From Alphaproteobacteria bacterium (GTDB taxonomy: Bacteria; Pseudomonadota; Alphaproteobacteria; ATCC43930; CGMCC-115725): 64,000 nucleotides of DNA. Of this stretch, positions 17,507-24,663 are shown piece after piece. Position 1 is the stretch's first letter; every line of letters begins with the position of its first letter. Below the pieces are notes generated by a model. The model was not told the origin of the DNA. It ran no database searches and worked only from the letters and a program-made list of their open reading frames with translations. Location of the stretch: NCBI GenBank assembly GCA_019240125.1, contig JAFAYW010000129.1, positions 1 to 64,000 on the forward strand, read 5' to 3'. A program made the translations under genes and the position numbers.

Positions 17507-18649
17507 TCACACGACGCGGGCGCCGGCCCGCCAGACCTGGCGGGTGACCGGCAAGCCGTCGGCGATTTGCACATGCACCAGATCGGCGCGCTTGCCGGGA
17601 GCGATCTCGCCGCGATCGTCAAGCCGCAGGGCGCGGGCCGGGTTGAGCGTCACCTTGGCGATCGCCTCCGGCAACGGCAGGTCGAGCGTTTCGTGCAAGA
17701 CGAACGCGGCATGCAACAGGCTGATCGGCGCGTAATCAGACGACAGCACATCGAGAAGCCCCTCGGCCGCGAGGTCGCGCGCCGAGCTATTGCCGGAATG
17801 AGAGCCGCCACGCACCACGTTTGGACCGCCCATCACAACCGCAAGCCCATTGCGGTGCGCCGAAGCAGCGGCATCCATCGTGGTTGGAAACTCGGCGATG
17901 CTCATGCCCAGTTCGACGGCTTCCGCGACATGCTCCAACGTCGCATCGTCATGACTGGCCTGCGGCAACCCCTTCGCGACGGCCAGCGCCGACAGTGTGT
18001 GGCGATTGTTGTTGGAAAAGCGCGAGTTCAGATCGAGCTTTGTCGCCGCATAGGCTTCCATCTCGGCGTCGGTGTAGCCGAACTTGCCTTGGTAATATTC
18101 GTAGTACTTGTCGAGCGTCGCAAATTGACGCTGACCAGGTGTGTGGTCCATCAGCGACATCAGCCGCAAGAGTGGATGATCGATCATCGCCTCGACCGTC
18201 TGCACGATGGTTTCGTGCGCCACCTCGCAGCGCAGGTGCAGAAAATGCTCGGCGCGCAGCAATCCATCGCGCTGACCGGCGGTTATCGCCTCCACTGAGG
18301 CATCCAGCATCTCGGCTCTGACCCCGTCATGTCGAATTTCGCCGACGGTCAGCGCGTCGTACACGGTGGTAATGCCAGCGCAGGCGATGACCGAATCATG
18401 CGCCAGCACCGCCGAGCGGATCGGCCAACGCACGCCGGGGCGCGGCGCGACATGCTTTTCGAGATTGTCGGTGTGCAGTTCGATCAGGCCGGGCAGCAGG
18501 TAGTGGCCGCCGAGATCGATCGCCTCCGGCGCCCGGCTTGGGCCGGCATCAATAGCGACGATCTCGCCGCCGCGCACGACGACAGTGCCGTCAATGACTT
18601 CGTCGGGGGTGACGACCTGTGCATTGGTGAGGATCACTTCCGGCTTCAC
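17507..18649 (-). CDS. phnM: Alpha-D-ribose 1-methylphosphonate 5-triphosphate diphosphatase
   Basis: 380 aa amidohydrolase-superfamily enzyme. It removes diphosphate from the 5-triphosphate of ribose 1-methylphosphonate, giving the substrate of PhnJ. GLIELHTDNLEKH carries the first metal-binding His/Asp residues, DHTPGQRQF (about residue 170) a further His, and SSDYAPISL near the C-terminus the catalytic Asp. The start ATG at 18649 overlaps the phnL stop by 4 nt. It is part of phnG-H-I-J-K-L-M. Confidence 0.94.
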   Translation of the reverse strand: MKPEVILTNAQVVTPDEVIDGTVVVRGGEIVAIDAGPSRAPEAIDLGGHYLLPGLIELHTDNLEKHVAPRPGVRWPIRSAVLAHDSVIACAGITTVYDALTVGEIRHDGVRAEMLDASVEAITAGQRDGLLRAEHFLHLRCEVAHETIVQTVEAMIDHPLLRLMSLMDHTPGQRQFATLDKYYEYYQGKFGYTDAEMEAYAATKLDLNSRFSNNNRHTLSALAVAKGLPQASHDDATLEHVAEAVELGMSIAEFPTTMDAAASAHRNGLAVVMGGPNVVRGGSHSGNSSARDLAAEGLLDVLSSDYAPISLLHAAFVLHETLDLPLPEAIAKVTLNPARALRLDDRGEIAPGKRADLVHVQIADGLPVTRQVWRAGARVV

Positions 18650-19377
18650 GCAATCGCTCTCTCTTTCTGGTTTTGCTCCGCCCGGCCCCGCTCTACCGGT
18701 GCGATGTCGATCATCCGGGTTGCGACGGCGTCCCGTACGTCTCGATCGTGGAAGATGCCGATTATCGCCGTGCCACGTTGCCGTGCCGTGTCAATCAGTG
18801 CGACCACGGCGTCGCGGTTGCCAGCATCGAGCGCCGCGGTCGGCTCGTCGAGCAGCAGGATGGGATGCTCCGCAACCAGTCCGCGCGCGATGTTGACCCG
18901 CTGCTGCTCGCCGCCGGAGAAAGTGGCGGGCGGCAGGCTCCACAGGCGGGTTGGGATCGATAGACGCTCCAGCAGATGCGCTGCTCGGGCGCGCGCCGCA
19001 GGGGCTTCGACGCCGAGCACGCGCAACGGTTCGGCGACGAGATCGATGGTGGCGACGCGCGGGATCACCCGCAGGAACTGGCTGACAAAGCCCATCGTGC
19101 GGCGGCGTATATCGAGGATCAGACGCGGCTGCGCGGTCGCTATATCCACGACGCGGTCGCCGTGGCGCACCAGCACATGGCCGCGCTCGATCAGGTAATT
19201 GCCGTAAAGGCTGCGCAGCAGTGTCGATTTGCCGACACCGGACGGCCCGTTCAGCACGACGCACTCGCCGTCCGATACCGCGAAATACACGCCGTCCAGA
19301 ACCGGCAAGTGCACACCGCCCTGGTTGTGCAAGATAAAGCGCTTGTGCAAGCCGATGACGCTGATTTGATCGGTCAT
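18646..19377 (-). CDS. phnL: C-P lyase complex ABC-type ATPase PhnL
   Basis: 243 aa. An ABC ATPase without a transport role that belongs to the C-P lyase machinery. Walker A GPSGVGKSTLL, signature FSGGEQQRVNIARGL, Walker B ILLLDEPTAALD, and the unusual insert RLILDIRRRTMGFVSQF before the Q-loop are typical of PhnL. It overlaps both neighbours by 4 nt (ATGA junctions), so it is translationally coupled to phnK and phnM. Confidence 0.94.
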   Translation of the reverse strand: MTDQISVIGLHKRFILHNQGGVHLPVLDGVYFAVSDGECVVLNGPSGVGKSTLLRSLYGNYLIERGHVLVRHGDRVVDIATAQPRLILDIRRRTMGFVSQFLRVIPRVATIDLVAEPLRVLGVEAPAARARAAHLLERLSIPTRLWSLPPATFSGGEQQRVNIARGLVAEHPILLLDEPTAALDAGNRDAVVALIDTARQRGTAIIGIFHDRDVRDAVATRMIDIAPVERGRAEQNQKERAIA

Positions 19378-20183
19378 TGCAGCATCGACGACACAAGGAG
19401 TTGCGTGTAGGCGGCCTGCGGATCGTCAAGGACCTGATCGGTGAGGCCGGTCTCGATGACTTGGCCGCCGCGCATCACGATCAACCGGTGCGCCAAGAGG
19501 CGGGCGACGCCAAGATCGTGGGTCACGACAACTGCCGCCAGTTGCATCTCCTCGCACAGGCCGCGCAGCAGGTCGAGCAACCGCGCTTGTACCGACACAT
19601 CGAGCCCGCCGGTGGGTTCGTCCATAAAGACGAGGCGCGGGTGCGACACCAGATTGCGCGCGATCTGCAGCCGCTGCTGCATGCCGCCCGAAAAGGTCTG
19701 CGGCGGGTCGTCGATACGCGCAATCTCGATTTCGACCTTGCCGAGCCATTCCGCCGCCTGGGCGCGGATATCGCTGTAGTCGCGCGCGCCCACCGCCATC
19801 AGCCGCTCACCGATATTGGCGCCGGCCGACAAGCCGAGCCGCAGGCCGTCGCGCGGGTTCTGGTGCACAAAGCCCCAATCGGTCCGCATCAGCGTGCGCC
19901 GCGCCGGCTCCGACAAACCAAACAACTCGGCTATCGACCCGTCGCGTATCCGGTACTCGACTGTGCCCTCATCGGGCTGCATCCGCGCTGACAGGCAGTT
20001 GAGCAGCGTCGTCTTCCCCGACCCGGACTCGCCGACCACGCCCAATACCTCACCCGGCCATAACGCAAACGACACATCGCGGCACGCCAGCCGCCCGCCA
20101 AAGCGCTTGCCGAGCCCCGTCACGTTGAGCAGCGGCGGCTCGTCCGATAGCATCGCGACATCGCTGAGCCTCAACGCACTCAT
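19374..20183 (-). CDS. phnK: C-P lyase complex ABC-type ATPase PhnK
   Basis: 269 aa. The ATPase that docks on the PhnGHIJ core through PhnJ. Walker A GESGSGKTTLL (about residues 51-61), Q-loop FVHQNPRDGL, signature FSGGMQQRLQIARNL, Walker B LVFMDEPTGGLD, and H-loop VVVTHDLGVARLLA are complete. It is related to oligopeptide transporter ATPases, but its position between phnJ and phnL fixes the assignment. Its start overlaps the phnJ stop by 4 nt. Confidence 0.95.
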   Translation of the reverse strand: MSALRLSDVAMLSDEPPLLNVTGLGKRFGGRLACRDVSFALWPGEVLGVVGESGSGKTTLLNCLSARMQPDEGTVEYRIRDGSIAELFGLSEPARRTLMRTDWGFVHQNPRDGLRLGLSAGANIGERLMAVGARDYSDIRAQAAEWLGKVEIEIARIDDPPQTFSGGMQQRLQIARNLVSHPRLVFMDEPTGGLDVSVQARLLDLLRGLCEEMQLAAVVVTHDLGVARLLAHRLIVMRGGQVIETGLTDQVLDDPQAAYTQLLVSSMLQ

Positions 20184-21064
20184 TCGGCGGCCTTCGGCGC
20201 GTTGTCATCTTGGCTGCGCGTGCGGCAGTAATCGGTGTCGGAGCAGATGAACAGGCGGCCGCCGCGATCATCGGTGATGACCTCGTCGAGAAACGAGTTG
20301 TCAGACCCGCAGATCGCGCAGCGCTGCTCCCAGCGCTCAACCGCGAAGGGGTGATCGACAAAATCGAGGCTTTTGACGGAGGTGTATGGCGGCACCGCGT
20401 AGATGCGCTTTTCGCGACCGGCGCCAAACAATTGCAGCGCCGGGTTCATATCCATCTTCGGGTTGTCGAATTTCGGGATCGGCGAGGGCCGCATCAGATA
20501 GCGGCCATTGACCAGAACCGGATAGTCGTAGGCGGTCGTCACCTGGCCGTATTGCGCGATGTCTTCGTAAAGCCGCACATATATCGGGCCGTATTCGGCC
20601 AGCGCGTGCATCTTGCGCGTCTCCGCCTCACGCGGTTCGAGCCAGCGCAATGGCTCCGGGATCGGCACCTGGTAGACGATGATCTGGTCGTCGCGCAGCG
20701 GCGTTTCGGGGATGCGGTGACGCGTCTGGACGATCGTCGCCTCGGTGGTGTGCTCGGTCGTCGCGACGCCGGCGGTGCGCGCGAAAAAGCGGCGGATCGA
20801 GACCGCGTTGGTGGTGTCGTCGGCACCCTGGTCGATGACCTTCAGCGTGTCGTCGGCGCCGATAATGCTAGCCGTCACCTGAATGCCGCCGGTGCCCCAG
20901 CCATAGGGCAACGGCATCTCGCGGCTGGCGAACGGCACCTGATATCCAGGGATCGCCACCGCCTTCAGGATGGCGCGCCGGATCATCCGCTTCGTCTGCT
21001 CGTCGAGATACGCAAAGTTGTAGCCGGGGGTCTCGACCTGCGGCGCCGATGTATGTTCGCTCAT
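20180..21064 (-). CDS. phnJ: C-P lyase catalytic subunit (radical SAM-type) PhnJ
   Basis: 294 aa. It cleaves the C-P bond of ribose 1-phosphonate 5-phosphate by radical SAM chemistry. Four cysteines, C249, C252, C274 and C280 (codons between 20320 and 20225), have exactly the spacing of E. coli PhnJ C241/C244/C266/C272, which hold the 4Fe-4S cluster and the catalytic thiol. The N-terminus YNFAYLDEQTKRMIRR and the PLPYGWGTGGIQVTAS segment are family hallmarks. Unlike the tight ATGA junctions elsewhere in the operon, 145 nt containing a palindromic repeat separate it from phnI. Confidence 0.97.
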   Translation of the reverse strand: MSEHTSAPQVETPGYNFAYLDEQTKRMIRRAILKAVAIPGYQVPFASREMPLPYGWGTGGIQVTASIIGADDTLKVIDQGADDTTNAVSIRRFFARTAGVATTEHTTEATIVQTRHRIPETPLRDDQIIVYQVPIPEPLRWLEPREAETRKMHALAEYGPIYVRLYEDIAQYGQVTTAYDYPVLVNGRYLMRPSPIPKFDNPKMDMNPALQLFGAGREKRIYAVPPYTSVKSLDFVDHPFAVERWEQRCAICGSDNSFLDEVITDDRGGRLFICSDTDYCRTRSQDDNAPKAAE

Positions 21065-21103
21065 CGGAGCGCCGCCGGATGGTGAGAGCGCTCAAAAAAC
21101 TCT

Positions 21104-21183
21104 GTCGTCCCTGCGAAAGCAGGGACCCACCCATCCAGCAACTCCCAAGCCCGCCGGTGGGTCCCTGCTTCCGCAGGGACGGC
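21104..21183. repeat. REP-like repeat inside the phn operon, copy 3
   Basis: GTCGTCCCTGCGAAAGCAGG and CCCTGCTTCCGCAGGGACGG are near-perfect inverted arms about 30 nt apart, matching the element at 773-853. It fills most of the 145-nt gap between phnI and phnJ. In the leftward transcript it would fold into a long hairpin between the two cistrons. Confidence 0.85.
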
Positions 21184-21209
21184 AATGAGAGGAAGACTAC
21201 CGGTATCGT

Positions 21210-22310
21210 TCATTCCGCTGCCTCGGGCAGCGCGGTGGTGGCGGCGGCGGCTTCGGCGCGCAGGCGGCGGATCAGGTTCAGTTCGGCCTGGAAATCGACG
21301 TAATGCGGCAGCTTCAGGTGCTGCACAAAGCCGGAGGCCTCGACATTGTCGGAGTGGTAGAGGACGAATTCCTCGTCCTGTGCCGGCGCCGTCACCTCCT
21401 CGCCGAGTTCCCTGGCCCGCAATGCGCGATCCACCAGCGCCATCGCCATGGCCTTGCGCTCGCCCTCGCCAAAGACGAGGCCGTAGCCGCGGGTGAATTG
21501 CGGCGGCGCGGTCGCCGAGCCCTTGAACTGGTTGACCATCTCGCATTCGGTGACGGTGATTTCGCCGATCGCGACCGGAAAGCCGAGTTCCGGCGGCACG
21601 ATCTCGACCTCGACATCGACCATGCGGATTTCGCCGGCGAACGGGTGGTTGCGGCCGTAACCGCGCTGTGTCGAATAGCCGAGCGACAGCATAAACCCCT
21701 CGTCGCCGCGCGACAGGTTCTGCAGACGCAAGGTGCGGTCGGCAGGAAAGGTCAGCGGGTCGCGGGTTGCGTCGCTTGGTTCGGTGTCGGCGCCTGGATT
21801 TGGCTCGATCAGTCCCTGATCACCGAGCAATTCGGTGACCCGGACCAGTCTCTCGGCGGCATTGTAACACTCGGCGATCGTCACAGGTTCAGCCTCGACA
21901 CCCTCGGCGGCGAGAGCGAAATCGAGCAGCCGGTGCGTATAGTCAAACGTCGGCCCTAGAATCTGCCCGCCCGGCAAATCCTTGAAGGTGGCGGAAATAC
22001 GCCGCCGAACATCACCCCGCGTCGTATCGATCGGCAGGCTCGCGGCGAGGCGCGGCAGCGTCGTGCGATAGGCGCGCAGCAGAAAGATCGCTTCCACAAG
22101 GTCGCCGCGCGCCTGTTTGATCGCCAGCGCGGCCAAACTGCGATCATAGATCGACCCCTCGGTCATCACCCGATCGACCGAGAGCGCCAGTTGCTGCTCG
22201 ATCTGGGCGAGGCTCAATTCCGGTACTGCGGGATCGCCGCGCCGAGCCTCCGCGAGCAGCCTGTGCGCCGCCGTAATCGCCGCTTCGCCGCCTTTCACCG
22301 CGACATACAC
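21210..22310 (-). CDS. phnI: C-P lyase core subunit PhnI
   Basis: 366 aa. The nucleosidase subunit of the PhnGHIJ core, which with G, H and L forms ribose 1-phosphonate triphosphate from ATP and phosphonate. The start MYVAVKGGEAAI is the family signature, followed by a long helical domain and GYSTQRGYGRNHPFAGEIR. The last residues (ALPEAAE) are alanine-rich. It begins 11 nt after the phnH stop. The repeat element directly downstream may lower expression of the genes after it or stabilise this part of the message. Confidence 0.95.
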   Translation of the reverse strand: MYVAVKGGEAAITAAHRLLAEARRGDPAVPELSLAQIEQQLALSVDRVMTEGSIYDRSLAALAIKQARGDLVEAIFLLRAYRTTLPRLAASLPIDTTRGDVRRRISATFKDLPGGQILGPTFDYTHRLLDFALAAEGVEAEPVTIAECYNAAERLVRVTELLGDQGLIEPNPGADTEPSDATRDPLTFPADRTLRLQNLSRGDEGFMLSLGYSTQRGYGRNHPFAGEIRMVDVEVEIVPPELGFPVAIGEITVTECEMVNQFKGSATAPPQFTRGYGLVFGEGERKAMAMALVDRALRARELGEEVTAPAQDEEFVLYHSDNVEASGFVQHLKLPHYVDFQAELNLIRRLRAEAAAATTALPEAAE

Positions 22311-22321
22311 TGGTACGCCTC

Positions 22322-22927
22322 CTAAAACTGTACCCGGGTGGAACGGGGCAGTGCCGCCAGCCGCTTGCCGCTGGCAAACAGCACGTCCACGCCGCGCGGG
22401 AAAAGCTCGGCCAGCGCCGCGCGATCCGTCCAGAACCGCGCCGGCAATCCATCTATTACGATGCCAGCCGTATCGACGATGCCGGGCCCGGCGATCCGGA
22501 CACCCCCATTACCCAGCCGCAATCCGGCGACCTCGATCAGCAGCGTCGTTGAGCGCTCGGGATATTCATCGGTGCCTAGCGCAAAGGTGTGCAGTGCCGG
22601 CAGGGCGGCTGGCTCGCCCGCAAAGCCGAACCGCGCTGCCGCGGGTTCGGCGGTTAATGGGGCGCCGCAATGGAAGGTGACGTAGGGGGCGGCCGGTTGC
22701 GCCGCCGCGTCGAACCACACAGGAGTATCGAAATCGCACAAGGTCAGCGCGACCGCACAAGCCGCCGCGCCCAACGGGCCTACCGCAAGCCCGGCGGGAG
22801 GCGGCACCATGACGATCCGCCCGGGATGTGCCATCGCATCGAGGATGGTGCGGAAACAAGCCTGTGCCTGGTGCACGGGATCGGCGAAGCCCGGCTTGAT
22901 ATGCGTGAAATCGGCCATCCCGGTCAT
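22322..22927 (-). CDS. phnH: C-P lyase core subunit PhnH
   Basis: 201 aa. Structural subunit of the C-P lyase core. Family features are the N-terminal FADPVHQAQACFRTILDAMAHPG and a PLP-transferase-like fold without catalytic residues. The start ATG at 22927 overlaps the phnG stop by 4 nt; a second ATG three codons later is possible. The C-terminus is RSTRVQF. Confidence 0.94.
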   Translation of the reverse strand: MTGMADFTHIKPGFADPVHQAQACFRTILDAMAHPGRIVMVPPPAGLAVGPLGAAACAVALTLCDFDTPVWFDAAAQPAAPYVTFHCGAPLTAEPAAARFGFAGEPAALPALHTFALGTDEYPERSTTLLIEVAGLRLGNGGVRIAGPGIVDTAGIVIDGLPARFWTDRAALAELFPRGVDVLFASGKRLAALPRSTRVQF

Positions 22928-23424
22928 TCGCCGCGCACCAGCGTAAAGAACTCGACCTTACTGGCCTGCGCCTTCGCGGCCTTGTGCGCGCGCCCCGCCT
23001 CGTGGCGTTCTGCCAGCGGCACAATAAGGCCGCGCAGCACCGGCTGGCGATGCCGCGGGTCTTGCAGCAAGGCGTCGAAAATGGCGACCAGCTCGGCATG
23101 GCGCGCCGATCGTCCTGCGATATAGCCAAAGCCCGTGAAACACGCCGTCCCGCTTGCGTCCAGCATCTGCACGGCGGCGCGTGTCATCGTCATCTCGCCC
23201 ATATTGAACGGTGCGCCGGTGCCGCCGATCCGGCCGCGCACCATTGCAAGCCCAATCTCTGGCGCCCGCAGTACGCGGAAATCGGGTTTGTCCGGCACCT
23301 CGGTCCAGGCCTGCTCCAACTCCGGCAGGGTGGCTTTGGCCATCACCGCGAGCCACCATTGACGAGCCTCCGGCCCGTAGCCCAGCGCGGAGATCTTGTC
23401 GGCCGTATCGGGGGATCCGCTCAT
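22924..23424 (-). CDS. phnG: C-P lyase core subunit PhnG
   Basis: 166 aa from the ATG at 23424. An in-frame ATG four codons upstream (23436) is less likely, because the Pho box at 23451-23468 places the expected transcription start near 23432. The family core is EARQWWLAVMAKATLPELEQ, the middle motif APFNMGEMTMTRAAVQ, and a C-terminal helical tail with ERHEAGRAHKAAK. First gene of the leftward C-P lyase operon; it forms the G2H2I2J2 core with the next three products. Confidence 0.92.
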   Translation of the reverse strand: MSGSPDTADKISALGYGPEARQWWLAVMAKATLPELEQAWTEVPDKPDFRVLRAPEIGLAMVRGRIGGTGAPFNMGEMTMTRAAVQMLDASGTACFTGFGYIAGRSARHAELVAIFDALLQDPRHRQPVLRGLIVPLAERHEAGRAHKAAKAQASKVEFFTLVRGE

Positions 23425-23450
23425 GATGCGGCGCATTCAATCGATTTTGT

Positions 23451-23468
23451 GTGACCGAAGAATGACGC
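23451..23468 (-). promoter_or_regulatory. Candidate Pho box upstream of phnG
   Basis: On the minus strand GCGTCAT, 4 nt (TCTT), then CGGTCAC, a two-unit Pho box in 11-nt register. Both 7-mers closely match the units at 11990-12018, and CGGTCAC is identical. It lies 27 nt before the chosen phnG start, at the right place for a PhoB-activated -35 region. A TCGATT hexamer follows at -10 distance. Confidence 0.7.
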
Positions 23469-23494
23469 CATTGCGCCGCCCGCCAGTCGCCTTC

Positions 23495-24589
23495 TCACTC
23501 GGCGGCGTGCCGTGCCTCAACGGGTTCCCAGGTCTTCAGGACCGGCAACACCTCCCTGGCGAAAAGCTTTAAACCGCGTTCGGAAACGTCATGGGGCGTG
23601 CCGCCAAAGCGGAAGGCGACATTCAGCTCGAAATCACCGAGCAGGTGACGGCGCTCTTCGAGGCCGCGCAGGATCTTGTCGGGCGTGCCCCAGCTCGCGG
23701 CCTGCATGAAGCCGGCGACGGCACCTTCGAGCCCCGCGTGGCGAGCGATCTCGGCCTTCTGCTGATAGGCATCGTAGCCCTTCACCGTCTTGAAATGGTC
23801 GCCCAGGAACTCGTAGTGATAGAAATTGCTCTCGACGAATTTCCCCTGATATTGCCGCGCCTCTTGCTCGGTCTCGGCGAGATCCGTGCCGCACACACAG
23901 AATTCCGTGAGCATTACCTGCGGTGGTGTGGTGCCGTGGAACTGGCGGTGCAACTGGCGGCTGCGCTCGATGACCGGCAGCCGCATCTCCCAGGGACGGT
24001 CGGCGAACATCACCATGTGGGCGCCGAGTTTGGCCGCCGACATCACCGAATCCTCGCTCGACGCGACGGCATAGACACGCCCGTCAAACGAGTATTGCGG
24101 TCGCGGACGCAATTCGGTGCGCGGCTGCTGGTAGAATTTGCCGTCGCCCTCGATAAAGCCGGTCTTCAGCGCGTTGATGATCATTGGCGCGGCCTCGTCA
24201 AAGCGCTCGCGCGACTCGTCCATACTGAGGCGGAAGGCGGCAAACTCGCGCCGCGCCAGGCCCCGCCCCATGCCAAGCCGGAAGCGGCCCCTGCTCAACA
24301 GGTCGAGCACGGCGGCGTTCTCCGCGACCCGCAGCGGGTCGTGCCACGGCAGGATCACGGCGGCGGTGCCTAAATCGATATTCGGGCACAGCGCCGCCAG
24401 ATACGTCATCAGATGGATGTTATCGGGGATGAAAGAGTAGTCGTTGAAGTGGTGCTCGGCTGACCACAGACAGTCAAACCCAAGATCGGCTGCCAGCCGC
24501 GCCAGCCGGATTTCCTCGTCCCACACCTGTGCGTCGGGACAGTTCTCCCAGCCGTAGCTGGCGAATACCATCATCATGCCGACATCCAT
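23495..24589 (-). CDS. LLM-class flavin-dependent oxidoreductase (luciferase-like)
   Basis: 364 aa, bacterial-luciferase alpha-subunit fold (TIM barrel binding reduced FMN). Motifs: WSAEHHFNDYSFIPD near residue 45, LPWHDPLRVAENAAVLDLLSRGR (family signature, first part) and the flavin-binding RFRLGMGRGL. Members oxidise alkanesulfonates, alkanes, amines or similar compounds. The substrate here is unknown, and no flavin reductase gene is adjacent. It lies 58 nt before the C-P lyase promoter region but reads in the same direction with its stop near phnG's upstream region, so it is a separate unit placed between divL and phnG. Confidence 0.85.
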   Translation of the reverse strand: MDVGMMMVFASYGWENCPDAQVWDEEIRLARLAADLGFDCLWSAEHHFNDYSFIPDNIHLMTYLAALCPNIDLGTAAVILPWHDPLRVAENAAVLDLLSRGRFRLGMGRGLARREFAAFRLSMDESRERFDEAAPMIINALKTGFIEGDGKFYQQPRTELRPRPQYSFDGRVYAVASSEDSVMSAAKLGAHMVMFADRPWEMRLPVIERSRQLHRQFHGTTPPQVMLTEFCVCGTDLAETEQEARQYQGKFVESNFYHYEFLGDHFKTVKGYDAYQQKAEIARHAGLEGAVAGFMQAASWGTPDKILRGLEERRHLLGDFELNVAFRFGGTPHDVSERGLKLFAREVLPVLKTWEPVEARHAAE

Positions 24590-24663
24590 CGCGTGCCTCC
24601 CTCCGACGAGCCGATTGCCGCGAGTATAGCGCCAATTTCGCCGTCGCGACGATCCCGTGCGGA

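Noticed and set aside
16877-18298. A 473-codon plus-strand open frame
   Set aside because: Antisense to the HD gene and phnM, whose family assignments are strong. Composition is Arg/His/Gln-rich, as in shadow frames.
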